Made by a program: the position numbers and the translations under genes. Below the pieces are notes generated by a model that saw nothing but the letters and a program-made list of their open reading frames with translations, searched no databases and was not told the DNA's origin. A stretch of DNA of 64,000 bases from Tomocerus qinae. Its lineage: Eukaryota; Arthropoda; Collembola; Entomobryomorpha; Tomoceridae. This document shows, piece by piece, positions 51,501 through 60,070 of the stretch. The stretch covers positions 48,042,296 to 48,106,295 of the forward strand of contig CM034548.1 in NCBI GenBank assembly GCA_020055645.1. Direction: 5' to 3'. Position 1 is the stretch's first letter. Each line of letters starts with the position of its first letter.

Positions 51501-54500
51501 TGTAAGACTTACCTGTCCCACTCATGTGGTTCATACTTTCTGTGCTATGTTATATGTATTCATTGAAACGTTTCTCAACAAATCTTTCAGAGCCTCTGTC
51601 CGCTCTTCCGCTTTTAGGTGTCCGATTTTATTGTATTCCGTTTTTCGTCTCAGTGGCGAAAGTAATGTACATTTACTGAAGGTGACTCTTTTGCCAATGC
51701 TGAAAAAGCTTGATTGGATTACCCAAGTCTATAATATAATTAGCATTGAATTTAACTACACAAATAAGAATCCGAATTTTTCAGCTGGCACTAAAGACTA
51801 TTGACATAGGCCAAATAAAATAAATTTAACGTAACTGATCTCTATAGTCAAGTTGAGCAATCAAATATTTTGCTAATGTAATTAAGTTTATCTATTTACT
51901 TATTATTGGTTGTTTATTTTTCTGTTTAGATTCCTTAAAGTTGGCTCCCAAAAACCTACAGGTTCGCAAGCTAATAATCAGCAGCTAAGACGAGGAGGAT
52001 CTTGGCGTCATGCCATGTTCAAACGAGTTGTATCTCCGAGTACCCCTCCATCAAATCGTGGCTCACAAAATGTTTATTCATCCTCCTCTCCTGTATCCTC
52101 CAGAGTCGGTCAGTTTCGCGCTAAGAAAACAAGCGAAGAAATTCGGGAATTGTGGCGCACTGCCATTCGCCAACAAATTCTACTAATTCGTATGGAGAAG
52201 CAGAACTTGACTCTAAAAGGCAATTATATATTGTATAAAATGTGATAATTATTTTCGAATGAATTCGTAGTAGTTTGATAATATGCAAATATAGAGCTAA
52301 TTAATGCAATTAGACAATATTTGACACTGTCCGTTGCTTTTTTCGATTTAATTAAAGGCCATATAATGTGTACCACGACTATTGGTAAACTTTCAAAGCA
52401 CGAAAATTAAAGAAATTCTTTTTTAATTAAATGCTTTTATTTTACAGAGAAACAACAAGAAGCAAATGTAAAACGAAGTAAGCTTAGTTACCGAGAGCTA
52501 GGGATATGTGATGAGGAAGCAAATGATACTTGGGACTTAATTATCAGTCAATCAAGTCGCAGTAACCACAAATTGGACGTCCAGCTTTTGAATTCTGCAC
52601 TTCTCAGAGGTTGTCCGATTTTATTCACTATATAAATCTCACATTTTGTGACGCCATTATAAATGGTCTCTAATTGTTCAAAATCTCCAATGCCCGTCAT
52701 GTAGATGTAGTGTGTAAGTGTATATTATTGTCATTCATGTAAATAGAATACCCTACAAACGCTGATGTAACGAAGAGACAGTCATGTAGGCTTATCCCAT
52801 TGCATTCGACTCTACTATTATCTACTATTTGATTAATGCAATGTTGTTAATTTGATTCCCGCCTAATGTAAAAGACTAAGGCTGGTGCCTGGAGAACCTG
52901 GAAAATCTATTTTGTTGCCAATACTGTTTTGATACTATAATTTAACTGCCAAATTAAAACTACAACCTCCACAGCCGATTTTTTGCGTAAAAACATTCAC
53001 CACAAAAATTTACCGATGATATCGGTCTGTATGTTTGATTTTATCACTATTGCGTTTTCAGTTGAATACCTAAACAAGAAAAGGCAGAAATAGTTTATGA
53101 CAGCTTAGCTAATAATGGGGTTTAATTTTTATTACATTGGTTTCTGTTTTGTTTAGTCAGGAACAAACCAAATTGGAATTTGCTAAATATTTTCCATTAT
53201 GTTTCTTGAATGGCGTCTGTAAACTGTAATAGGAATTTCATATACATTGGTTAATTTACTTAGCTGATCTGTGGCCAATTAAACTCTAAGGCCCATTATA
53301 AAAATATATAAATGGTTTTTATATGTAGTAATATGAATGAATAATTTGTCAAATAACAACAGGGATTCCAAAGCAAAAACGGGGTCAAGTTTGGCAACTA
53401 TTTGTCCAGCAACGGAGTTTGAGCAGGGAGAGTCCAACCCCATTACTTGCCGATCAAAATGTTCCGTACGATCAGTTGCTAACCAATTTGACATCTCAAC
53501 AGCATGCAATTTTAATTGATTTGGGTAAGTTAAGTTTATTCCTACTTTTCGTTTCATATAGATCATTTACATTATCTACATTATGCATACATAAATTCCT
53601 ATTCAGGTCGTACTTTTCCAAGCCATCCATACTTCAGCAGCCCGTTAGGATCTGGGCAATTGGCTCTGTTTAACTTGCTGAAAGCATACAGCCTGTTGGA
53701 TTCAGATGTGAATTATTGCCAAGGACTCAGTTTTGTTGCCGGGTTGTTACTAATGCATGTAAGTATAAGCTTAATAATCAAACTGTATTACAACTGTTTA
53801 GCTGGACAGGCATGTGTTCAGAAATTTGGTCAAAGGGAGGGGGGCAGTGCAATATTTTTTCGATTTTTCACTTTTTTTCGATTTTCATCTTTTTTGGCAA
53901 AAAATCCTCTTTTTCTTGGGATTTAGGGGAGGGGCTGGCCCGCCAGCCCCTCTCTGGATACGTGTCTGTAGCTGAATATGATCAGCATATGTGCAGGTAG
54001 GTAGATGCCAGATGCAGAATTGGACGACATAAAATTTATGTTATTTTGTTTGCTTGTGCTAATGTTTCAGTTGGAGGAAGAAGAAGCGTTTAATGTATTG
54101 AAACATATCATGATTGATTTAGGTGCTCGAGAGCACTATAAGCCAGACATGCTTGGTTTGCAGGTGAGTTAATGACTACTTAACGTCAATTAATACATCA
54201 TTACCTGCTACGGACTTTTCCAGTATATATTTTTGTATTTAGTTTTTATCGTAGAAACTTTAAATTGAGAATTTATTTGTATTACCAGGTGAAGTTGTAC
54301 CAATTGACCAGACTGATTCATGACCACGATTCTGATATTCATTTGCTGCTTTATCACAATGACGTTCTCCCATCGCTGTATGCAGCACCTTGGTTTCTCA
54401 CGATGTTTGCTTCTCAGTTTCCGATTGGATTTGCCGTCCGAGTTCTTGGTTAGATATTGTACATTGTCTTTCTATCACTAATTGTTTCGTACACTAATAC

Positions 54501-55575
54501 ACGTACTGATTTATTGTGTTTTTCTTTACTTTGCATTAAAGATGTTGTCATGCTCCACGGTGTAGATGTGATTGCCAAGTTTGCACTGGCCATTATTCTC
54601 GATCATAAAAAGGAATTAATGGAATGCACAGGGTTAGAGCAAATCATGGAGTGTTTTAAAAGCGTTGTCACTCATGTCAACTCTGCCAAGTTAGACCGAT
54701 ACTTGAAAAAAGTAAGTTTGAGACAGGCTATATTTAATTTACTTAAATTCTTATTAAACTTAATTATAGAATTCCATTTTCAGATGGGCCACTGTCGTAA
54801 TTGGTGTTAAATTCTGAACGTGAATTTTGTTTGATAGGTCATAGAGATGGAATCTGAGAAACAAATGCTGACGTACGCTGTAGAGTATTCGGTAATGAAT
54901 GACGAGACGTTTCATGCTTTTCTAAACGATGCTGCTTACCCTCCTATGCCGGACCCTATAAAGCCCAAGCAGCTAGGAGAAAAAGAAGCAGTCTGTGCAA
55001 ATGTGGATTCTTCTGACAAGGATTATAAAGATATCATTCGTCGACAAGATGCACGCATCACTGTATTGGAAAATAAAAACGAGGATTTGATGAAAGATAT
55101 TCAGTCCTTGCTGAGAATCGTGTTAAGTGCGCAATCAAAGCCGGTTAATGTTAACGATATGACTCATTCATTCTCTCCCGAAATCACCAATTTCGCAATA
55201 AAGTACTTAAATGGCAATAGTCTAAACTTTATGGCCAGTGGGGAGGGTCGCGAGTTGATTCGTGACAGCGCTGGGTATGCAAAAGATGGTGATATGTCAT
55301 TAGTCAGCTGTGATAGGCCTCCTTCGCTCTCAAGTCCGCGATGTCGCTCAGTTTCACGGGAGTCGAGTGTAGAAGACAGCTCTAGTCACGGGATTCCTGC
55401 ACTCGACCCTGATAGTGACGACAGCGAAGTCGTCCCCGGAGGAGTTAAAGATCTCCCAACGGACTGCATGCAAGCCAATATCAACAATAACAACATAAAC
55501 TTAAATGGGGATGGCGTGATTCTTGCAACTGTGAAACCAAATTTGGCTGCCGAGACAGATCGGTCTCACACTTGA
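24364..55575 (+). CDS. TBC1D1/4 (plx): TBC1D1/TBC1D4-type Rab GTPase-activating protein, 19 exons
   Basis: Joined exons: 24364-24522, 27885-28091, 40327-40458, 41299-41451, 41908-42309, 42749-42880, 43207-43330, 44455-44568, 46131-46335, 46916-47096, 51227-51501, 51930-52219, 52448-52609, 53363-53524, 53607-53758, 54071-54163, 54289-54448, 54542-54711, 54838-55575. All phases agree and give 1,336 residues, close to vertebrate TBC1D4. Domains: PTB 1 (about 13-130), Ser-rich linker with two Akt-type sites (RRRNPS, Ser314; RNRALS, Ser338), PTB 2 (about 352-440), Cys pair CDHCP, linker with a second Ser/basic region, the pre-TBC helix ([20 protein letters not shown]), TBC domain (about 846-1080) and a coiled coil (about 1125-1160). 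The catalytic Arg (R901, in [12 protein letters not shown]) and Gln (Q938, in YCQG) are both present, so GAP activity is expected. In animals this family turns off Rab GTPases on transport vesicles and is inhibited by Akt/AMPK phosphorylation. The insect orthologue is pollux. The start ATG follows an acceptor-like CTATAG, so a non-coding first exon is likely. Confidence 0.92.
25055..25382 (-). repeat. TRIM 3' LTR
   Basis: 328 bp, plus-strand ends TGTAAGTGAG and ACGTTGACA, the same as 25597-25924 by eye throughout. Confidence 0.88.
25187..25259 (-). tRNA. tRNA-like cloverleaf inside TRIM 3' LTR
   Basis: 73 nt on the minus strand that fold as a cloverleaf. The acceptor stem is ACACATG/CGTGTGT (7 bp with one G-T), the D-stem GTTC/GAAC, the anticodon stem ATTGC/GCGAT, the loop CCGGTTT (triplet GGT at the anticodon position, Thr if real) and the T-stem ACTGG/CCAGT. 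The A-box TAGTTCAGTGG is canonical. The B-box has one extra T (GGTTTCGATTCC), giving an 8-base T-loop, and base 33 is C instead of T. A TTTTT run 7 bases downstream could end Pol III transcription. Likely a captured tRNA, not a decoding one. Confidence 0.55.
25597..25924 (-). repeat. TRIM 5' LTR
   Basis: Second 328-bp direct repeat, followed by the GTAG duplication. No difference from the other LTR was noticed, so the insertion is recent or the pair has been homogenised. Confidence 0.88.
25729..25801 (-). tRNA. tRNA-like cloverleaf inside TRIM 5' LTR
   Basis: Identical copy of the 73-nt cloverleaf at 25187-25259, with the same stems, the same extra T in the T-loop and the same TTTTT downstream. 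In the 5' LTR its A- and B-boxes could start a Pol III transcript that runs with the element. Confidence 0.55.
27301..27600. repeat. Dispersed repeat, single-unit copy
   Basis: Starts CTTATTAAGT, then GCTTTATAGAAATACC. It contains GTTGTAACTTTAGTTAT, AACGTCATGAGATAGCTCG and GTCAAAGGTCAT, and ends near TTTTTTACATGCATTTGG. The same blocks in the same order occur at 59368-60070, where the inner unit is present twice. Confidence 0.8.
27885..28091 (+). CDS. TBC1D exon 2: PTB1 core
   Basis: 69 codons ([14 protein letters not shown] to FSAFSEPQ), the middle strands of the first PTB domain. Phase 0 at both ends; acceptor TTATTGCAG, donor GTAGGA. Confidence 0.88.
32745..32900 (+). CDS. Candidate alternative first exon 1 of TBC1D
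   Basis: An ATG-started frame of 52 codons ([17 protein letters not shown], then [15 protein letters not shown]) that is richer in G/C than its surroundings and ends at a GTAAAT donor in phase 0. That is the phase needed to join exon 3 at 40327 (VNEILSTM). It would give an isoform lacking most of PTB1. No homology is known to me; splice and composition evidence only. Confidence 0.35.
35539..36871. mobile_element. hAT-like non-autonomous element with CCCGTG arrays
   Basis: Ends are inverted: TAGAGAGTTGCACGGGCA on the left, and the right end reads the same in reverse complement. It is flanked by a perfect 8-bp duplication, CTACAAAT (35531-35538 and 36872-36879), the size made by hAT transposases. 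Inside each end lies a GC-rich array of CCCGTGCCCGC units, both in the same orientation (about 35568-35850 and 36596-36850). The centre carries a copy of the repeat also found at 38014-38702 and 44626-45472. No transposase frame; open frames across the arrays are repeat translations. Confidence 0.88.
35930..36450. repeat. Intronic repeat, copy A (inside hAT-like element)
   Basis: From CCAACCCAGTTAAGGGG to CCTAGGCTCTCCTACC. It matches copies B and C block by block (ACAGTAATAAAAACAATTCC, GTGTCCAATACAGGGAATAA, GGGAGAGGGGGTTTTAGG). It lacks the last 180 bp present in B and C. Confidence 0.85.
38014..38702. repeat. Intronic repeat, copy B
   Basis: Runs from GAACCCAGCTAAGGGGG to TCTGAAACTATGAT and stops 40 bp before the candidate alternative exon at 38742. 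It has no flanking CCCGTG arrays. No terminal inverted repeat or target duplication was found. Confidence 0.85.
38742..39104 (+). CDS. Candidate alternative first exon 2 of TBC1D
   Basis: A 121-codon frame from ATG ([16 protein letters not shown]) with protein-like composition, rich in Ser and Gly. It includes [14 protein letters not shown] and [12 protein letters not shown], the latter an RRANS basophilic-kinase-like site. A donor GTAATA at 39105 leaves phase 0 and would join exon 3 (LSN to VNEIL); other phase-0 donors lie at 39127 and 39133. It cannot be spliced from exon 2 in frame through the nearby acceptor ATTGTAG, so it is more likely a first exon than a cassette. Unconfirmed. Confidence 0.45.
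40327..40458 (+). CDS. TBC1D exon 3: end of PTB1
   Basis: 44 codons starting [14 protein letters not shown], the C-terminal helix of the PTB domain, then a Ser-rich stretch ([14 protein letters not shown]). Phase 0 both ends. Confidence 0.85.
41299..41451 (+). CDS. TBC1D exon 4: linker helix
   Basis: 51 codons ([20 protein letters not shown], then DALGKF). It corresponds to the conserved segment after PTB1 in TBC1D1/4 and ends in a Ser/Arg tail. Phase 0. Confidence 0.88.
41908..42309 (+). CDS. TBC1D exon 5: regulatory linker with Akt-type sites
   Basis: 134 codons, low-complexity and Ser/Glu-rich. Two RxRxxS motifs stand out: RRRNPS (Ser314) and RNRALS (Ser338, followed by Thr339). In vertebrates the corresponding linkers are the insulin-responsive and 14-3-3-binding regions; that role here is inference. 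Confidence 0.85.
42749..42880 (+). CDS. TBC1D exon 6: PTB2 first half
   Basis: 44 codons ([20 protein letters not shown], then [11 protein letters not shown]), the first strands of the second PTB domain. Donor GTAAGA, phase 0. Confidence 0.9.
43207..43330 (+). CDS. TBC1D exon 7: PTB2 second half
   Basis: [16 protein letters not shown], then [19 protein letters not shown], a strong match to the family PTB2 core. Ends in phase 1. Confidence 0.9.
44455..44568 (+). CDS. TBC1D exon 8: PTB2 end and CDHCP motif
   Basis: 38 codons ([16 protein letters not shown], then [18 protein letters not shown]), the family's C-x2-C-P segment. Phase 1 at both ends. Repeat copy C starts 58 bp after the donor. 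Confidence 0.9.
44626..45472. repeat. Intronic repeat, copy C
   Basis: Same repeat as copies A and B, from GAACCCAGCTAAGGGGC to TCTGAAACTATGAT. It lacks about 120 bp near 44742 and carries a foreign block of about 220 bp at 44933-45149, inside which CTCATTAATTACAAAATATTAC is doubled. It lies in intron 8, just past the donor. Confidence 0.85.
46131..46335 (+). CDS. TBC1D exon 9: helical linker
   Basis: 68 codons ([20 protein letters not shown], then [19 protein letters not shown]), the conserved helical piece after PTB2. Phase 1 to phase 2. Confidence 0.88.
46916..47096 (+). CDS. TBC1D exon 10: basic linker
   Basis: 60 codons ([20 protein letters not shown], then [18 protein letters not shown]). 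The KAKRSI block matches the vertebrate KNKAKRSL region. Ends in phase 0. Confidence 0.85.
47097..51226. other. TBC1D intron 10
   Basis: 4.1 kb without a supported exon. Contains the MITE at 47641-47763 and a 10-bp perfect inverted repeat around 49263-49285 (ACCACTTACC). Confidence 0.5.
47641..47763. mobile_element. Mariner-type MITE, 123 bp
   Basis: Terminal inverted repeats of about 35 bp (TTATCAATC, then AACGAAAGTTTTCCTCTGCT) with a couple of mismatches. TA dinucleotides flank both ends (47639-47640, 47764-47765). Confidence 0.88.
51227..51501 (+). CDS. TBC1D exon 11: Ser/Gln-rich linker
   Basis: [17 protein letters not shown] to QKQHSHMMN. Contains [10 protein letters not shown], a basic-Ser/Thr site like the 14-3-3-binding Thr region of vertebrate proteins. 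Phase 0 to phase 2. Confidence 0.85.
51930..52219 (+). CDS. TBC1D exon 12: pre-TBC region
   Basis: [31 protein letters not shown], then [18 protein letters not shown] and [14 protein letters not shown]. The end is set by the frame: AAAAG followed by GCAATT. No GT donor in the needed phase exists here, so this is a GC-AG intron. Confidence 0.85.
52220..52447 (+). other. GC-AG intron 12 of TBC1D
   Basis: Starts GCAATT and ends TTTTACAG. Joining at GC keeps the frame (Glu across the junction) and gives the conserved sequence on both sides. The GT at 52234 would shift the frame. Confidence 0.65.
52448..52609 (+). CDS. TBC1D exon 13: pre-TBC helix
   Basis: [20 protein letters not shown], then [12 protein letters not shown] to NSALLR, the conserved stretch leading into the TBC domain. 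Phase 1 both ends. Confidence 0.85.
53363..53524 (+). CDS. TBC1D exon 14: TBC domain start
   Basis: [18 protein letters not shown] (TBC motif A), then [19 protein letters not shown]. The acceptor AACAACAG has a weak pyrimidine tract. Phase 1 both ends. Confidence 0.88.
53607..53758 (+). CDS. TBC1D exon 15: catalytic Arg and Gln fingers
   Basis: [20 protein letters not shown], then [13 protein letters not shown] and [17 protein letters not shown]901 is the arginine finger and Q938 (YCQG) the glutamine finger, both intact. Donor GTAAGT, phase 0. Confidence 0.93.
53809..53968. mobile_element. hAT MITE, 160 bp, in TBC1D intron 15
   Basis: Ends CAGGCATGTG and CACGTAT-like inverted (right end ACGTGTCTG). 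G/C-rich subterminal blocks AGGGAGGGGGGC and GGCCCGCCAGCCCC, and a T-rich centre. Flanks are TAGCTGGA and TAGCTGAA, an 8-bp duplication with one change. Same type as the copy at 62938-63100. Confidence 0.8.
54071..54163 (+). CDS. TBC1D exon 16: TBC domain
   Basis: 31 codons ([20 protein letters not shown], then [11 protein letters not shown]). Phase 0 both ends. Confidence 0.92.
54289..54448 (+). CDS. TBC1D exon 17: TBC domain
   Basis: [20 protein letters not shown], then [18 protein letters not shown] and IGFAVRVL, the most conserved TBC block. Ends in phase 1. Confidence 0.93.
54542..54711 (+). CDS. TBC1D exon 18: TBC domain end
   Basis: [20 protein letters not shown], then [20 protein letters not shown]. 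Closes the TBC fold; donor GTAAGT, phase 0. Confidence 0.92.
54838..55575 (+). CDS. TBC1D exon 19: C-terminal coiled coil and stop
   Basis: 245 codons plus stop. [20 protein letters not shown] matches the family's post-TBC helix. A coiled coil follows ([20 protein letters not shown]), then a Ser/Asp-rich tail with no known domain. TGA at 55573-55575. Confidence 0.92.
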   Translation, partial: VIEMESEKQMLTYAVEYSVMNDETFHAFLNDAAYPPMPDPIKPKQLGEKEAVCANVDSSDKDYKDIIRRQDARITVLENKNEDLMKDIQSLLRIVLSAQSKPVNVNDMTHSFSPEITNFAIKYLNGNSLNFMASGEGRELIRDSAGYAKDGDMSLVSCDRPPSLSSPRCRSVSRESSVEDSSSHGIPALDPDSDDSEVVPGGVKDLPTDCMQANINNNNINLNGDGVILATVKPNLAAETDRSHT

Positions 55576-57180
55576 AATTCCAATGACTTCCTGTTGAGAA
55601 AAAAATCTCTTGTGTAAACTTTGCTTTCGTAGACTAAAAGTAGGTACTTACTTTTAGGGTACACAAACACGTTTAAGCGGGTTCGCAAAAGTGGACTACA
55701 AATAGAATGAACTGAACTGAAATATGTTGCATCACAATCTGGGGGTATCCTGATCCTAAACATTGACTGTATGTATTCCTAAAGTTACAAATCATACGAT
55801 AATAAACTAATCGATAGAAAATAGATGTAATCATGTAGTAACAGTAAATGTAACACAATCATTGTTATCTGTACTTAATTTTTCTGTGCAAATATGCAGT
55901 GTATAGACATGGTACAGGTGCAACATGATAGTTCGTGTATTATTTAGACAAGATTCATCAAGTCGCATTTTCTAAGTTACCTACTAATCCGTTTTAATTC
56001 ATTCAATTCTCGCGGTTTTAAAGTAAAACTATTTTCTTGTTGATTTAAATAAGTAAAATCCGAATAATACAGTTTTAACTTGCGCATTTCAAGGATACAG
56101 CAATTAAAGGTTTTTAAAATCCGATATTTTTAAAACCCAAGCTTCAGATTACACTATTTTAATAGCGCCTGAAATGCGTTAGTTAAACTTGTTTTTTCGA
56201 AGTCTATGTATTGAAATACATGGGAAAATGGTTTATGCATGCTTGCTGCTTGGAATGATTAAAACAGATTTTCAAGAAATGGATTTGACATAATAGTGGC
56301 CTACATAGATCACAATTATAGTACTAAATAGTGTGACCTCACTATCATAAAGAACCTGTAACAAATATACTGTTTAAGTCTAAAAATGTTGTTTGTGCTT
56401 ATCTGTTTAATAAATGCAATGAGGTAATTATGAACGTATTACGGATTGACACAATTCGACGTACTTAATTTGAGTTATGTAGCCATATAACATTACTACG
56501 CATGAATGGAGATTTTCTAATTGTTAGATTGATATGTTTACATTACATTTGGTTAGCTTCATAGTAAATATTTTCGTCTTTAATTTGTCACACTGCAGCA
56601 GTATTTGTATTCGCAACCTTGGTAAATATTGTAACTACAGACAAAAACTATATAAAAGAAAGATAGTATAGAGAATTGTGAAAATATATTGTACAACAAA
56701 TCTCGTCCACGGTGCGCTTTAGTGATAGTTAACTTTGTTGTATTATTGATTAATTGACTGTATTATGAATGTGACTGCTTTTTTATTCTTTGTTTGAATA
56801 TTTTCTAATCCTAATGTTTGACTTTAATTCTTGTTGTTCTAGATTCTTAAGCTAACATATGCTCTAACTAGAAGTGAATCTATTTTGAACTTTAATGCCA
56901 GTAGAATTTCTAATTTTCTAATTACTATTGTGTCACTATTACATGACGGCAGACGACACTTGGAAATAATTAGAGTTTAGTTACACAGATACATGTACGA
57001 TGTTTTGTGTGTCAAATTGCAAAATAATTTTGTTGTCAAATGTTATAGATAATACAGTTAATAATAGTTTTGAAGTGGCAAAGGCAGCATAGTAATTGCA
57101 TTTGATTCCTGAGAAATAAATGTTTGAATATACTTATTGTATAAATAAATAAAATTTGTTCCGCAACAAATGCTATAATC
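55576..57180 (+). other. TBC1D 3' UTR region
   Basis: AT-rich, no frame of note. AATAAA occurs at 55801, 56409 and 57115, so the 3' UTR may be from about 250 to 1,560 nt long depending on which is used. Confidence 0.5.
55801..55806 (+). terminator. Candidate proximal poly(A) signal of TBC1D
   Basis: AATAAA 226 nt after the stop codon. Later copies at 56409 and 57115 are alternatives; I cannot rank them. Confidence 0.45.
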
Positions 57181-58506
57181 TTATGTTGCTATACTTCTAT
57201 CACTACACTGTGTGTTAAGTGTTAATAATATTATGATCTTTTTCGACCTTCAACGTCAATACATATACAAATCATTGGGATTCATGACAAATTAAGTGAT
57301 TGTACTGCTTTACAGTGACTAACTGACAAATTTCTAACGTCAGTGACGTTTTCGAAAATAGAAAATAACATGATACAACAATTTTAATTAAGTCGTGGTT
57401 CAACAAGTATCGTAATGTCATAGTAAACGATCGAGTCAATACATTAGCCACAGTTTAAAAAAAGTGAAAACAACGTTTGAGAGTATCCAGTTGGCTTTAA
57501 ATAATAGTGGCACTGATAACATCCGGAAGTCGACTAAAAATTGTAACAATGTCCACTGTGATCAAGAATTTCGATTTTAAAATTTTATTCAATGGTGCTT
57601 ATAAATGTACAATCGTGCAGTCTTATACCAATGTAGAATTGAGATTGAAGTTTATTCACAAATATGCGTATGCGTGAATCGGTAACAATGTGCAGTTATT
57701 GGTCCACAGCATGGTCTCCCTTTTAGCTGCGGCGCAGTTGACAGGCTCTAATAAACTTCAACTTTCTGGCCACCTTACAACCTATTATATTTGAAAGTCA
57801 ACAATCTGTATGCATCCTAGTCTTAGTTAGCGACGACTCTGGGAGAACTTTTTAAACGGCCACGTGCTTATGAGGGCTAATAAGAACAATAAGAAGACTA
57901 TTTATTTACCGATGTAAAAAAATCTTTCTTACCAGATACTTCTTTTATTTCAATTCAGATTGTTCAGAGGTGGACTCAAGATTAGCTCACGCCGTCATTT
58001 TCTGAACTAAAAAATGCCCTTAGTGGGGGGTAATCAGTAATGTTCATTGTTTCAATTATTAACGTTAACGTTATATCCCCAATTCCTCAGTCCCATACCA
58101 GAGCAGTATGACAATTTAACTAGATTCTTTTTTGTGCAAATTAATTCATATTGTGTTGTTACGACAGCTTGGGTGATATTCACGAGTACGTACTTATTGT
58201 TTTTAAAAGTGTTTGTATTTCCGAAGCATATTTACCATTGATTTGCTTCAATGGATTTCTGGGATTTGATTAAGGCTGCCTCGATGACGAGTAGAAATGA
58301 GCGATTTTACTACGGGGTGCTTGGTAATAAACAAACCTAAGCTGTAGTATGTGGCTTAATTTTAGATTGGCGCCTTCCTCCACGCAGTAAAAAATGGCAG
58401 TCTAGTGGTACCGTAAGGTAGGGTGTTGGAAAAACGGAAAACATTGATAAGCAAAATTTGGGGCAACGGATTTCAAAATGTAGTACCTCAAAAAATAGAG
58501 CACAAA

Positions 58507-58670
58507 ATTCTGGAGGGCTTATTGTGGCCCTATTTCTTTTAATGTTTCATACAACAGAGAACGAGACGAGTTTATCAAATTCCCATGTATTTCTCCCACT
58601 CCTAAAACTATTTAATTTTGAAAAATTGGGGGACTTTTTGGAAAAAAGGGCCACAATAAGCCCTCAGAAT
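58507..58670. mobile_element. Short inverted-repeat element, 164 bp
   Basis: ATTCTGGAGGGCTTATTGTGGCCC on the left, mirrored on the right by GGGCCACAATAAGCCCTCAGAAT (one base shorter). Target duplication not identified. Confidence 0.65.
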
Positions 58671-59099
58671 ATATGTGGTACATGTTTTAAAAAACATGGA
58701 AACTTTTTATTCCCCACGGGGGACGTGTTATCACTGTTCTGCGCATCGTCGAGATAGCCTTTAAGGAGGCCGTCTTTGCAGACTTGCCGCATTATTTTCC
58801 AGGTGTCGTATTGTAGACTAAAAGTGCAGATTTCTGAAATATGTGAAATTGAACTTCTTCAAGAAGTTCGGAAATCTCTCGAAATGGCGCATGGGGTCAA
58901 TGAGTTTGGAGAACGGGAGGATCGTAAAAATATAGCTCCTGCCCCGGAGGAAAGTGTGGACTGTTGTGGCCTCGCTCTGCTCCTCCACCACTCCTCCGTG
59001 CGATATCGCGATATGAATACAACAACACAATATCTAGTAGCTACATTTGATTTGCTTGTATTAGACAAAATGGCAAAGTGAAGCTATTTCACACACACA

Positions 59100-59323
59100 T
59101 AACACGCATCGTATAGCCTAATGAAGTAAAACTGCCACCAGTCGTATCTGGATTTTTATAATGCTTGAGCGGGTACATTGCATGTTGAAAATTCTTATAG
59201 GTTAATTTCGTCCCATTTAACCATTAAGATTTTACACCATAGAATAGGCCTGCGCAAACATTATAAAAATCCAGATACGACTGGTGGCAGATTTAATACA
59301 TTGAGCTATACGATGAGTGTTTT
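59100..59323. mobile_element. Hairpin element with 64-nt arms
   Basis: The inner 32 bp of each arm are a perfect inverted repeat (CTGCCACCAGTCGTATCTGG onward, 59132-59163 and 59259-59290). The outer 32 bp match with several differences (ATCGTATAGC). A 95-bp centre. It could be a MITE or an old inverted duplication. Confidence 0.8.
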
Positions 59324-59367
59324 AGTGATTTCACACCTCATCAAACCAAGACTTCCTGAATTCCATT

Positions 59368-60070
59368 CTTATTAAGTGGTGTGCAACACCGCTTTATAGG
59401 AATACCTGATCTGTCTTTCTGTCCGTCCGTCTGATTATCTGTAAGCACGGATAACTCAAAAACGGTTTGGGATAATCAACCCAAATTTACTGTACGTGAT
59501 GTAGGGATGAAAAGCGAGGCCGAGTTCGAAAATGGACTAAATCGGACACACCCCTTCCCTGTGGGCATGGTCCAAATATTTAAAATTGTTGTAACTTTAG
59601 TTATTGACAATGTAGAACGTCATGAGATATTTCGCTCGAAAAGGTTATTTGTTAAGTCATGTCAAGGTCAAGTCATTCGTATAAAAAGGTCAAAGGTCAT
59701 TGGAAAAATTCACTAAAAGCGACGATAACTCAAAAACGGTTTGAGATAATTAACTCAACCTTACTATGCGTGATGTAAGGATGAAAAGCAATGTCGAGTT
59801 AGAAAATAAAATAAATCAGACACACCCCCTGCCTGTGGGCGTGGTCCAAAAATTAAAAATTGGTGCAACTTTAGTTATTGATATTGTACAACGTCATGGG
59901 ATAGCTCGTTCGAAAATTTTATTCGTTAGGACATTTCAAAGTCAAAGGTCATTGAAAAAATTCACTAAAAACGCCATGTAACGTCAGATAATTAGTTCAA
60001 TCTTTTTATGCAATTTCACACCACTTTTTTACATCCATTTGGACATGGTTTATTTTCATGTTTTCACTAG
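59368..60070. repeat. Dispersed repeat with doubled inner unit
   Basis: Begins CTTATTAAGTGG and CGCTTTATAGGAATACC, then two units of about 274 bp (each starts GATAACTCAAAAACGGTTTG, at 59450 and 59724), and ends near ACATCCATTTGGACATGG. It shares order and ends with 27301-27600, which has one unit. Confidence 0.85.

Noticed and set aside
53716..54000. Plus-strand frame of 94 codons overlapping TBC1D exon 15
   Set aside because: It runs from the exon in another frame into the intronic hAT MITE; the true frame is set by the TBC motif and donor GTAAGT.
59507..59981. Two similar plus-strand frames of 69 and 71 codons
   Set aside because: They look like paralogous peptides only because the underlying 274-bp repeat unit is duplicated; codon positions show no selection visible by eye.
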